A DNA stretch of 64,000 nucleotides from Chrysogorgia sp. JL179-B06. Its lineage: Eukaryota > Cnidaria > Anthozoa > Scleralcyonacea > Chrysogorgiidae. Below, one piece after another: positions 1-11,500 of this stretch. The position numbers were made by a program, and so were the translations under genes. The stretch spans positions 1,576,001 to 1,640,000 of the forward strand of contig JAYKKM010000339.1 in the NCBI GenBank assembly GCA_035772405.1, given 5' to 3'. The stretch's first letter is position 1; each line of letters begins with the position of its first letter. Below the pieces are notes generated by a model that saw only the letters and a list, made by a program, of their open reading frames with translations, had not been told where the DNA came from and searched no databases.

Positions 1-69
1 CACAAATCTGGTTGATCACATATTCTACACCTTGGTCAACATTATATATTTTTGTCTTTTTCCCTTTAG

Positions 70-3000
70 GAAATAGTTCTTGGTGATAGTGACTTGGTTC
101 TTGTTGGTGGATCAGAGAACATGAGCCAGGCACCTTATGCTGTGAGAGATGTGCGATGGGGCACAAAATTTGGGATCGACTTGAAGGCAAGTCTGTTACT
201 TATAGCATTACTTTTTGTGCTTTAAATCTTCTAAGGTTGAGAATTTAAGAAGATTCAATGGAAACGTGTTGTGCTGCGTAGGTAGTGTAGAAATTAATAC
301 CAATTTAATACTCTAAAAGATTGGTGCACTCCCGAAATAGTACCTGTATACAGTGGCGTAACGCTCATTACGGTAGGTGGGCCCCTGCCAAAAATGGAGT
401 GGAGATTATAATGAAAAATTACGGCTTAACAGTGAGAGTACTGACATAATATTTCATCTTCATACCTGTATTTAGTCAGAACTAATTTACAGGGTCCCTG
501 ATAATTGATTCTCCTGAACCACCCCCAGCCTCCTGTGAATCTGCAATTTATGGTGAAAAATCATTAATGTCCTGGGTGGGAGATTGACCATCAGTTGATA
601 AGAAAGAGCTAATTTTGCCGATTTGCCAACGTTAACTCGAGGAGGAAGGAATATATAGGTGTCTAGGTATTCACGATTGTTTAACATTGTACTGTAGAGT
701 GATAATATAGAAGTTATAGTCGAGTCTTCATGGGACCAGACCCAATTAAAGACATATAAGGGCCCCGTCTACCTCTGTTACGAGTACACGTCTGCCTTTA
801 TATACTGTAGGAGGTCTAATGTTTGGACCTTTTGCTTGAAACATTAGACTTTTTAGACCAAACTTTCAAGAAGAATAAAATTGTTTATTATTATTTCTTG
901 TTCACAGTTAGAAGACACATTATGGAATGGTTTGATTGATTCGTACTGCAAACTCCCCATGGCTATTACAGCAGAAAACCTTGCAGAAAAATACAACATC
1001 ACAAGAGAGGATTGCGATAAGTGGGCCGTGGAATCTCAAGCAAGATGGGCAAAGGGTATGAATTATGGCATTATTAATGATAAATCAGTATTGTTTGCAA
1101 AAAACATTGTGCATAGACCATCATCCATCAGGGTCCGAATTAGCGTTCCAAAACAGCTTCGCATTTTTACAATGTAGCGTAACATCTCCCAACATTGTGT
1201 AGCGTCTTAGATTAACGTAGCGTCTTACAACGTAGTGTAACATCTTACAACGTAGTGTAATGTCTTACAACTGAACGTAGTGTAACGTCTTACAATGTAG
1301 GGTAACATCTTACAACGAAGCGTAACATCTTACAACGAAGCGTAACGTCTTACAACGTAGTGTAACGTCTTACAACATAGCGTGTAAGACGTTACACTAT
1401 GTTGTAAGACGTTAACGTAGCGTAACGTCTTACAACGTAGTGTAACGTCTTACAACGTAGCGTAACGTCTTACAACATAGCGTAACATCTTACAACGTAG
1501 CGTAACATCTTACAATGTAGTGTAACATCTTACAACTTAGCATAACATCTTACAATGTAGTGTAACGTCTTACAGCGTAGCGCAATGTCTTACAACGTAG
1601 TGTAACGTCTTACAACGTAGCGCAATGTCTTACAATGTAGTGTAATTACTTTTACTTTCAGCTCATGAAGCAGGAGTATTTGAAACAGAAATTGCTGCTG
1701 TGAAAGTCAAAGGTCGTAAAGGTGAAGAAGAATTTAGTGTGGATGAACACCCAAGGGTTGGAGCAGATTTGAAAGGTCTTGCTAAACTGTCTCCTGTTTT
1801 TAAAAAAGATGGTACTGTCACTGCAGGAAATGCATCGGTATGATGACATCTTAAATAGAAAATTAAATAACATCTCACTGGTCATCAGGTTACAGGTGGT
1901 GTGCACTCATTCACTCATCACCTTAGTCCATGTAGCTCAATAGTTAGAGCATCTCACTAATCATCAGGTTACAGGTTGTACACATATGTAAGTGTAACCT
2001 ACACTCATCATCTTAGTCCATGTAGCTCAATAGTTAGAGCATCTCACTAGTCATCATCAGGTTACAGGTTGTACACATATGTAAGTGTAACCTTCACTCA
2101 TCATCTTAGTCTATGTAGCTCAATAGTTAGAGCATCTCACTGGTCATCAGGTTACAGGTTGTACACATATGTAACCTTCACTCATCTTTATAGGGCATTT
2201 GTGATGGAGCTGCCTCTCTTGTGCTGGCCAGTGAAAAGGCTGTGAAGGATCATGGTCTTACCCCACTAGCCCGCATTGTGTCGTATTGTACATCTGGGGT
2301 TGATCCTACTATCATGGGTATTGGGCCTGTGCCAGCCATCAAGGGTGCACTGAGCCATGCTGGCAAAACTTTGGGTGATATGGATCTTGTGGAAGTAGGT
2401 GGAAATTGAGGATGAACAGTTTGAGGGAGAGAGAGGGAAGGAGAGATAGGGAGGAATGAGGAGAAAAGACAGGGATTGAAGGAGAGAGGAAGGAAGGAGG
2501 GAGAGAGAGAGGAAGGAGGGAGAGAGAGGAAGGAGGGAGAGGAAGGAGGGAGATAGGGAGGGAGGATGGAGTGGGAGAGAGGAGGAGGGAGGTAGGGAGA
2601 GGGAGGAAGGAGAGAGGGAGGAGGAAGGTAGTTGAGGGAGCAACGAAGGAGAGGGAGGAAAGAGGGAGCAAGAGAGGAAGGAGAGAGAGAGGAAGGAGAG
2701 AGACAGGAAGGAGGGATCAGGAAGGAATTAGGAAGGAGGGAGGAAAGATGGAGAAATAGAGGAGTGAGGGGAGGAAGGAAAGAGGAGTGAGAGGGGGATA
2801 GCTGGCAAATAGGGAGATTTGTGAATGGGAATATTGGATGAGATTGCATTTGGTGTAACCCTTGGCAATACTACTCCTTCTGTTTTTCATTTGATAGGTC
2901 AACGAGGCATTTGCTGCACAGTTGTTGGCTGTGTCAAAAGAACTGGACCTTAACCTAGAGAAGACAAATGTTTGTGGTGGTGCTATTGCTTTAGGACATC

Positions 3001-3137
3001 CATTGGGAACTTCAGGAGCTAGGATCACAGGTCATCTTGTACACGAACTGAGAAGAACAGGTGGAAAGATGGCTATAGGGTCTGCTTGTATTGGTGGTGG
3101 ACAAGGGATAGCTGTTGTTATTGAAAACCTTAACTAA
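70..3137 (+). CDS. ACAA2: Acetyl-CoA acyltransferase 2 (mitochondrial 3-ketoacyl-CoA thiolase), 3' part
   Basis: Thiolase cleaving 3-ketoacyl-CoA with CoA in mitochondrial fatty-acid beta-oxidation. Five exons are visible: 70-186, 908-1055, 1662-1837, 2194-2394 and 2898-3137 (TAA), with phases 0,1,0,0 all consistent; the 5' exons lie left of the window. Together they encode about 293 residues of a family about 400 long. Visible landmarks in order are [50 protein letters not shown], the catalytic-histidine motif GHPLG and the C-terminal active-site cysteine motif CIGGGQG. Identity to animal ACAA2 (rather than ACAA1 or ACAT) is recalled from the AITAENL and LVHELRR segments. The first intron uses a GC donor (AAG|GCAAGT). 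The introns contain a 20-bp minisatellite, a tRNA-like array and a purine tract. Very confident of the family. Confidence 0.95.
1185..1645. repeat. 20-bp minisatellite in ACAA2 intron
   Basis: About 22 diverged copies of a unit close to GTAGCGTAACGTCTTACAAC. Around 1381-1415 two units are inverted (GTAAGACGTTACAC...), so the array contains a flipped segment. It ends about 15 bp before the acceptor of the next thiolase exon. Confidence 0.9.
1885..2190 (+). repeat. tRNA-like tandem array in ACAA2 intron
   Basis: About 3.5 tandem units of 80-90 bp, each with an A-box-like TAGCTCAATAGTTAGAGC followed by CATCAGGTTACAGGTTGTAC and a TACACATATGTAA spacer. The same unit recurs at 22.9-23.3, 25.6-25.8, 34.1-34.6, 35.75-35.93 and 36.2-36.4 kb. 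The array runs into the acceptor of exon 2194-2394. Confidence 0.85.
2405..2800. repeat. Purine-rich GGAGA/GGAAG tract in ACAA2 intron
   Basis: Nearly pure purine on the + strand (GGAGGGAGAGAGAGGAAGG-like), starting right after a donor. Long antisense serine/proline-rich reading frames here are artefacts of the tract. Confidence 0.9.
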
Positions 3138-3224
3138 GACTTTTATTATGTCAAATTTAAATAGCCAAGATGATATTTAAGATGCACAGATAGAAACTTG
3201 GTTGTTTATCCTTTCAAAGTTTGA

Positions 3225-3230
3225 AATAAA
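3225..3230 (+). terminator. ACAA2 poly(A) signal
   Basis: AATAAA lies 88 bp after the thiolase stop codon in an AT-rich 3' UTR; it is the first canonical hexamer there. Confidence 0.7.
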
Positions 3231-3239
3231 TTGCATATT

Positions 3240-4660
3240 GTTAATGTATTTCTATGTATTATTACATTATTTCTGTATTATTATGATAGTTACAACTAAT
3301 CTTACAACTATAGTTTAAATGTACATGTAGCTGGACTTTCTCTCTACCAAAACCAGAAATTTGAAGAAGCTGCTTCAGCATTATGTGTACTTTATGGAGA
3401 CACCAGTGCAGGCCTGTATTCTTCTTTTCAGAGAACACCAATATCTTGTTTTAAAAAGTTAGATCTATTTATTCTTCTCCCTTCAAAGTTTGGTCAGTGT
3501 CACCTTTTTTGTTCATTTGCCTACAATAGAAAGATCAAAGATAAATAATGAGCTTGTGAAAATCAAGAAATCTTCATCTACTGTAGTGTTGCAACTGGTA
3601 TCAGCCAGGCTTTCAACACTAGTCGTACAAAAACTTTGGTGGGCGTGGCCGTGGCCATGAGCAAGATAACTTATCAAACATTATATCTCACAATCAATCG
3701 TCATGTTGTCTGCATGTTCTTGACAAAAATTAGTAATGAAACCTAGTAACCTACACAATAGCTAAAATAAATAGCAATTAACAGAAATCAAGAAACATTA
3801 GAAAGGGGGAAACTGTAAGTTGTTGTTTGAGGAAAATATTTTGCTTAGGCCGTCCATAGTCATCCATACAAAAAGTACTAGTGGCTAAAGAGAGAAATTT
3901 AGTCTGGAAATGTGATATTAGGGTTAGTCCAGAGATGCCAGACTGGATTCTTCTCTTTAGCCACACTTACAAAAAGCGGCTGTCCAAAAATCTGATTTTT
4001 TAAAAGTGGCCCTCGATATATGAGCAGTAAGTTGGTCGGCCGTAGTCGACCCGTAGGCTCCTCTTTCATTTAGCTGCTACCCGAAGGTAGAGGTGGGCGC
4101 CACTCCTATCCTGGGATTAACCACTTACCCCAGCCAGAGCTGGTACCAATTTTATTTAAGGCTCTTGGTGAAAGCCCAACCTCCAATTAGCACTGCTCAT
4201 TGGATTATGGCAACACTAATTTTCAGTCTTCCGGGACTGATATCATATATGAACAAGGTGGTAACCCATCCAGTTAGTGTACCAGAGGTACGGTGCTTAA
4301 CTTTGGAAAGTCAAGCAGCGATCACTGACCACTATATTACACCGGTCCGGTTAAATATATATATTTGATATATGAGCAACCGAAATGTAAAATTATTATA
4401 GCATCAACCCAAGTCAATTTTAGGGTTAGGATTAGCGATTGGTTTGAATTTCGGTTTATTCATATATCGAGAAAGTGCCCATGCATAGGACAGCTGGACG
4501 GTCACCTGGCTAAAAGCCTGTAGGTACCACTAGTTGTACAGTGGTACCAATATCACTGGTATGGTGGTACCATCATCACCACAACCATAATTTTGGTTTG
4601 CAGCTGTTTGAAAATCCCTAACCCAAAAGAAGTGCCATCCAATGTGAACAAAGAGCAAAT
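3240..4660. other. Intergenic stretch between ACAA2 and MZT1, no gene seen
   Basis: No exon is recognisable. Part of 4085-4370 looks like an old repeat: GCTCATTGGATTATGGCAAC near 4193 recurs with small changes at 29893-29912 downstream of BORA. ATATATGAGCA-type segments near 4017 and 4367 frame it. Confidence 0.5.
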
Positions 4661-4668
4661 TGCCTGAT

Positions 4669-5111
4669 CTAATAATCCTTATTATAATTCAAAATTGAAA
4701 ATATCTGTTGTTCTGTGGCCACCTTTAGTGCATTACTCTCTCTGCGAAGTTCTTGTATCACAGATGCCAAGGCCTCTGGATTGACACCGGCCTCACAAAG
4801 TTTCACACACAATACTAGAGTCTCCGAATCAAGACCGGTGTTTAATAAGTTGCTTATCTCCATCAGCACTAAAATCAGAAAAGATATATCATATTATGAA
4901 GTAATCTTACATCATAAATACCTGTATTTTGAAACATGAAAAATACATAAAAACTAATATAATTTCTGTCGATTTTCACCAAGAAAGTAAAGTAGAATAA
5001 CTATAATATTAATAACCCTTTGAAAATAATCCCAAGACAATCACAAAAGCTCAATAACTCACCATCTATTGTCTCTCTTGCAGATTGTATGTCTTCCTGA
5101 TTATCCGCCAT
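4669..5111 (-). CDS. MZT1: Mitotic-spindle organizing protein 1 (MOZART1)
   Basis: Small subunit recruiting gamma-tubulin ring complexes to centrosomes and spindle poles by binding GCP N-termini. Two exons on the minus strand: 5111-5063 (ATG in GCCATT context, donor G|GTGAGT) and 4868-4669 (acceptor TTTTAG, stop TAG), joined in phase 1 to give 83 residues, close to the usual 80-odd. The conserved helical core is visible: [34 protein letters not shown] and IQELRRE. The N-terminus lacks the alanine-rich run of the human protein. It diverges from BORA with 422 bp between start codons. Certain family assignment. Confidence 0.95.
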
Positions 5112-5533
5112 TTTATTTTCGGCTCAAAACTCTCCTCCAGCCAGCGGTTATCACCAAAACAATCAATTCTATGCATGTAAGGAGAATCTATAACTTCACG
5201 CGAGATCTTTAACAGTTCAAATAATATTAGGAGAATAAAAACAGCAAAATTATTTCAATAAACTGTGATACTATTAAACATCAATAGTCTCACGAGTAAA
5301 ATTGAAAAGTGCTAAAGCTTCGTTGATATTTTGAACGAAGTAAGTGTTCCTACAGTTGATTAAAACCTAGTTTCTCCTCAGGTTTCGGAATATTCCAAGC
5401 GGTAAATTCGGTAAATTCAAAAACGAAGTAAATAGATTTATATTATAGAGTTGAAATATAGCTGTAGTTTCAACGCAAAATAGCTTAGAAATAGCCAAAT
5501 AGTTAGGATTTTCTTCGACCTAGGTGCTCAGCA
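5112..5533. promoter_or_regulatory. Shared MZT1/BORA bidirectional promoter region
   Basis: The 422 bp between the two divergent start codons must carry both 5' UTRs and core promoters. No repeat is seen in it, unlike its surroundings. No clear TATA box was identified; the promoter role is inferred from geometry. Confidence 0.65.
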
Positions 5534-8500
5534 ATGTCGTTTGCAACGTTGAGTGGAACTTTAGATGAATGCTCGTTGATTTCAAAGCTAGAGTTGACTA
5601 AAAATCCTTTTGACAGCGCCATGGATGACAAATTGAACATGCCAGCTATGTCGAGTCCTTCGATATTCAATTCTAAGCAACTGACACCGGGAAGTCAAAA
5701 GGTATGGCTGCTTTTTTATTCGTAAACTAATGGCACTTGGTGTTTTGATGTATTTATGGGATATTGATCTTTAGTTTTTTTAATGATATAAATTAATGTT
5801 ATAGTTTGGTGATAATTGGGTATAAGAGAAAGAATAATATACTAAAGATCCAATGATGATCGCTGAACGGCTTATTCGCTGAACGGCTAAATGGAAATAT
5901 TTGAAATCAAAATCTTTCATAAAGATCTAGGATTTTTATTTTTTTTATTTCATAAAGATCCAATATATTTCAATGATGCATGAAGAAGGAGCCACTAATC
6001 AGCATCAAAATATCACTAAATGTTCACAGCATATTTATTTTCATTAGTGAGGCTAGATCGTGTTGCTTGGCGGAATGCCATCATGATACATTAATAGTGC
6101 AAAATTATTTTTTCTCTGTAGTCTAACCCCAGTAATCTGGGAAAAGCGACATTAAAACGTGCAGTAGTAGTAGTAGGCTTTCCTTTTAATAGGAGGCATT
6201 GAATTATTTACAGCAAACTTTTCCAGGTTTTGTTACCGTATGTATCAGTTAAATCCAAGCATGCCCATCCCCCTGGGCATTTGACATTTTTTTCAAAAAT
6301 GCTGCTAACTCCCCACAGTGGGGATGAAATGCAGGTGCTGCCCTGTGGTGGGGCCAAAAATCTGTGGCAAATCCTTTGCCCCGCCTAGGGGAAACATGAA
6401 AGCAACAACAGCAATTTTCAGTGTTTTCAAATTATTATATATAAATACTATTTACAAGGCAGGTATTAACCCTTTACCTTCTAGGTATGTCACTCTGCTA
6501 AATTTGTCTACTGTAGGCTGTAGACTTAAGACTTAAACTCCTCCATGATAGAATCACACTCAAACAACAACATGGGGGAGTGGCAATTCAATTGCACCTG
6601 CCCCCGGCCACTGCCTTTTGGTGTTGCCAAAAGTAGGCTCAGATTACTGTATTATTTAATGCCCAACCCCCTAGCAAATGTTTGGGTTCAAATTCCCCAC
6701 CCCTGGGATTGGTCAACGTATCAAATGGCCAGCAGTGTCCGGGGGGATGGGTTGGATTTAAATTTTCTCCTCCCCTCCCTTACAATTTGGAAGTCCTGTT
6801 TGTACCACTGGCACTGACAATATTACTCTGACGTCACAAGATCATTCACACAATCAATAAAGTTTCCTAACTAATTCTGCCCACACAATCAAGCTCCATT
6901 TTTACCAGTTCTTCTTTCTACCTTTGGTTGTTCACAGCAAAAGGAATTCAGATGGTCTATTGATCAGATGTCAAAGTTGGTGGGTATACTAAGTTGAATA
7001 TTAAAAAATGTATATTATATAACATGATATTTATTATGGAATGTCCCTGAACCCCCCGTAGCACGGGGGGGCCCTGGGTATGAGGTTGATGCAAACACTG
7101 TTTATACATATGATGTAGTATTTACATATACTTTATAGACTACTCTATAATTAAAGTATATGTAAATACTACATGATATGTATAAACAGTGTTTTCATCA
7201 ACCTCATACCCAGGGCCCCCCGTGCTACGGGGGAAGGCGGCTCGGAGGTAAGACCCTGGGTACGAGGTTATGTTTGTATACACTAAACCTGCAATTCATT
7301 GGGCCCAGTTCTTACCCTGTTGCATGCTAACTAATTACAAAAGTAACAAGCAGCATATATGTCACAATATTTTCATGAGAAAATCCACTCTAAATAACGT
7401 TATAAATTCACGTGTGTCCGAAAAGTGGGTGTGTTCGAAAAGTGGGTGTGTTCGAAAAGTGGGTGTGGCCGAAAAGTGGGTGTGCCCGAAAAGTGTGTCC
7501 GAAAAGTGGGTGTGTCCAAAAAGTGGGTGTGTCAGAAAATTGGGTGTGTCCGAGAAATGGGTGTGTCCAAAAAGTAGATGTGTCCAAAAAAGTTGGCGTG
7601 TCCGAAAAGGGTGTGCGTCCGAAAAGTAAGCATATAAATGTAAGGAAAGTATGTGCGTGTATAAAAAAATTTGGTGTCTAAAAAGAGGGTGTGTGCGAAA
7701 ACTGGGAGTGTCCAAAAAAATCGGGTGTGTCCAATAAGTGGGTGTGTTCAGAAAGTTGGTGTGTTTTAGAAGTGGGCGTATCCAAAAACCCACATGTATC
7801 CACATTCTCCCCATTTATTTACTCTTAGTCAATAACCACTTTATCTTACTGACCCCCTCCTCTCCCCACCTCCTCCCCTTTCCTATCTAGCTATGGCACA
7901 GCTGGTGTTCTTGCTTAAGTTTGAATTATTTTACCTTAGCACCCAGCAGATATTGATGAATTCCCCAACCAAGAATACAGCAGCACATACGAAAGGTACT
8001 GCCCGGGATATACCTGTTTTTACATGTAGATCTACACTTAGCGTACAGTACACGTCAAAATGAGTCACTGACGCATGTGTGAAATAAAACAGACTGTTAA
8101 ATAGACATATTTTGTCGCTAGCCCTGGTTTTCAGTTTCTGTGTTAAAATGTTTATCTTATACGCGGTCTTTTTATATATTTATAATCTTTGTCACTTTCT
8201 GATGAAGATTTCTTAATATTATCATCAACTAAAGTTTCATCTTGATGTCTTTTTCCTCTGCTAAAGTTGGTTAAAGTTGTCTATCTTATGTTTCGTCTTT
8301 TTATATATTTATAATCTTTGTCACTTTCTGAGGAAGATTTCTTAATATTATCATCAACTAAAGTTTCATCTTGATGTCTTTTTCCTCTTCCAAAGTTGGT
8401 TAAAGTGTCTATCTTATGTTTCGTCTTTTTATATATTTATAATCTTTAACACTTTCTGATAAAAAGTCCCTGATATTATCATCAACTAAAGTTTCATTTT

Positions 8501-11500
8501 GATGTCTTTTCCCTCTGCTAAAGTTGGTTAAAGCTGTCTATCTTATATGTTTCGTCTTTTTATATATTTATAATCTTTGGCACTTTCTGAGGAAGATTTC
8601 TTAATATTATCATCAACTAAAGTTTCATCTTGATGTCTTTTTCCTCTTCCAAAGTTGGTTAAAGTGTCTATCTTATGTTTCGTCTTTTTATATATTTATA
8701 ATCTTTGACACTTTCTGATAAAAAGTCCCTGATATTATCATCAACTAAAGTTTCATTTTGATGTCTTTTCCCTCTGCTAAAGTTGGTTAAAGCTGTCTAT
8801 CTTATATGTTTCGTCTTTTTATATATTTATAATCTTTGGCACTTTCTGATAAAAAGTCCTTGATATTATCATCAACTAAAGTTTCATCTTGATGTCTTTT
8901 TCCTCTGCTAAAGTTGGTTAAAGCTGTCTATCTTATGTTTCGTCTTTTTATATATTTATAATCTTTGTCACTTTCTGATAAAAATTGCTTAATAATATCA
9001 TCAACTAAAGTTTCATCTTGATGTCTTTTTCCTCTGCTAAAGTTGGTTAAGGTGTCTATCTTATGTGTGGTCTTTTTATATATTTATAATCTTTAACACT
9101 TTCTGATAAAAATTACTTAATAATATCATCAACTAAAGTTTCATCTTGATGTCTTTTTCCTCTGCTAAAGTTGGTTAAAGTGTCTATCTTATGTTTCGTC
9201 TTTTTATATATTTATAATCTTTGTCACTTTCTGATAAAAATTACTTAATAATATCATCAACTAAAATTTCATCTTGATGTCTTTTCCTCTGCTAAAGTTG
9301 GTTAAAGTGTCTATCTTATGTGTTGTCTTTTTATATATTTATAATCTTTGTCACTTTCTGATGAAGATTTCTTAATATTATCATCAACTAAAGTTTCATC
9401 TTGATGTCTTTTTCCTCTGCTAAAGTTGGTTAAAGTGTCTATCTTATGTGTGGTCTTTTTATATATTTATAATCTTTGTCACTTTCTGATGAAGATTTCT
9501 TAATAATATCATCAACTAAAGTTTCATCTTGATGTCTTTTCCCTCTGCTAAAGTTGGTTAAAGCTGTCTATCTTATGTGTGGTCTTTTTATATATTTATA
9601 ATCTTTGTCACTTTCTGATGAAGATTTCTTAATATTATCATCAACTAAAGTTTCATCTTGATGTCTTTTTCCTCTGCTAAAGTTGGTTAAAGCTGTCTAT
9701 CTTATGTTTCGTCTTTTTATATATTTATAATCTTTGTCACTTTCTGATAAAAATTACTTAATAATATCATCAACTAAAATTTCATCTTGATGTCTTTTCC
9801 TCTGCTAAAGTTGGTTAAAGTGTCTATCTTATGTGTTGTCTTTTTATATATTTATAATCTTTGTCACTTTCTGATGAAGATTTCTTAATATTATCATCAA
9901 CTAAAGTTTCATCTTGATGTCTTTTTCCTCTGCTAAAGTTGGTTAAAGTGTCTATCTTATGTGTGGTCTTTTTATATATTTATAATCTTTGGCACTTTCT
10001 GATGAAGATTTCTTAATAATATCATCAACTAAAGTTTCATCTTGATGTCTTTTTCCTCTGCTAAAGTTGGTTAAAGTGTCTATCTTATGTGTGGTCTTTT
10101 TATATATTTATAATCTTTGGCACTTTCTGATGAAGATTTCTTAATAATATCATCAACTAAAGTTTCATCTTGATGTCTTTTTCCTCTGCTAAAGTTGGTT
10201 AAAGTGTCTATCTTATGTGTGGTTTTTTTATATATTTATAATCTTTGTCACTTTCTGATGAAGATTTCTTAATAATATCATCAACTAAAGTTTCATCTTG
10301 ATGTCTTTTTCCTCTGCTAAAGTTGGTTAAAGTGTCTATCTTATGTGTGGTCTTTTTATATATTTATAATCTTTGGCACTTTCTGATGAAGATTTCTTAA
10401 TAATATCATCAACTAAAGTTTCGTCTTGATGTCGTTTCCCTCTGCTAAAGTTGGTTAAAGTGTCTATCTTATGTGTGGTCTTTTTATATATTTATAATCT
10501 TTGGCACTTTCTGATAGAAATTACTTAATAATATCATCAACTAAAGTTTCATCTTGATGTCTTTTTCCTCTGCTAAAGTTGGTTAAAGTGTCTATCTTAT
10601 GTGTGGTCTTTTTATATATTTATAATCTTTGGCACTTTCTGATAAAAATTCCTTGATATTATCATCAACTAAAGTTTCATCTTGATGTCTTTTTCCTCTG
10701 CTAAAGTTGGTTAAAGTGTCTATCTTATGTGTGGTTTTTTTATATATTTATAATCTTTGTCACTTTCTGATAAAAATTTCTTAATATTATCATCAACTAA
10801 AGTTTCATCTTGATGTCTTTTTCCTCTGCTAAAGTTGGTTAAAGCTGTCTATCTTATGTGCGGTCTTTTTATATATTTATAATCTTTGGCACTTTCTGAT
10901 AGAAATTACTTAATAATATCATCAACTAAAGTTTCATCTTGATGTCTTTTCCCTCTGCTAAAGTTGGTTAAAGTGTCTATCTTATGTGTGGTCTTTTTAT
11001 ATATTTATAATCTTTAGCACTTTCTGATGAAGATTTCTTAATAATATCATCAACTAAAGTTTCATCTTGATGTCGTTTCCCTCTGCTAAAGTTGGTTAAA
11101 GTGTCTATCTTATGTGTGGTCTTTTTATATATTTATCAGTAATCTTTGACACTTTCTGATGAAGATTTCTTAATAATATCATCAACTAAAGTTTCATCTT
11201 GATGTCTTTTCCTCTGCTAAAGTTGGTTAAAGCTGTCTATCTTATGTGTGGTCTTTTTATATATTTATAATCTTACACTTTCTGATAGAAATTACTTATA
11301 ATAATAATATCATCAACTAAAGTTTCATCTTGATGTCGTTTCCTCTGCCAAAGTTGGTTAAAGTGTCTATCTTATGTTTCGTCTTTTTATATATTTATAA
11401 TCTTTGACACTTTCTGATGAAGATTTCTTAATAATATCATCAACTAAAATTTCATCTTGATGTCTTTTCCCTCTGCTAAAGTTGGTTAAAGTGTCTATCT

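Noticed and set aside
2250..2849. 199-codon antisense serine/leucine/proline-rich frame
   Set aside because: It is the complement of a purine tract lying between two good thiolase exons.
7270..7814. ORFs of 89-150 codons with KSGCVRK-type or histidine-rich repeats
   Set aside because: Products of an 18-bp minisatellite read in several frames; no start context or splice support.
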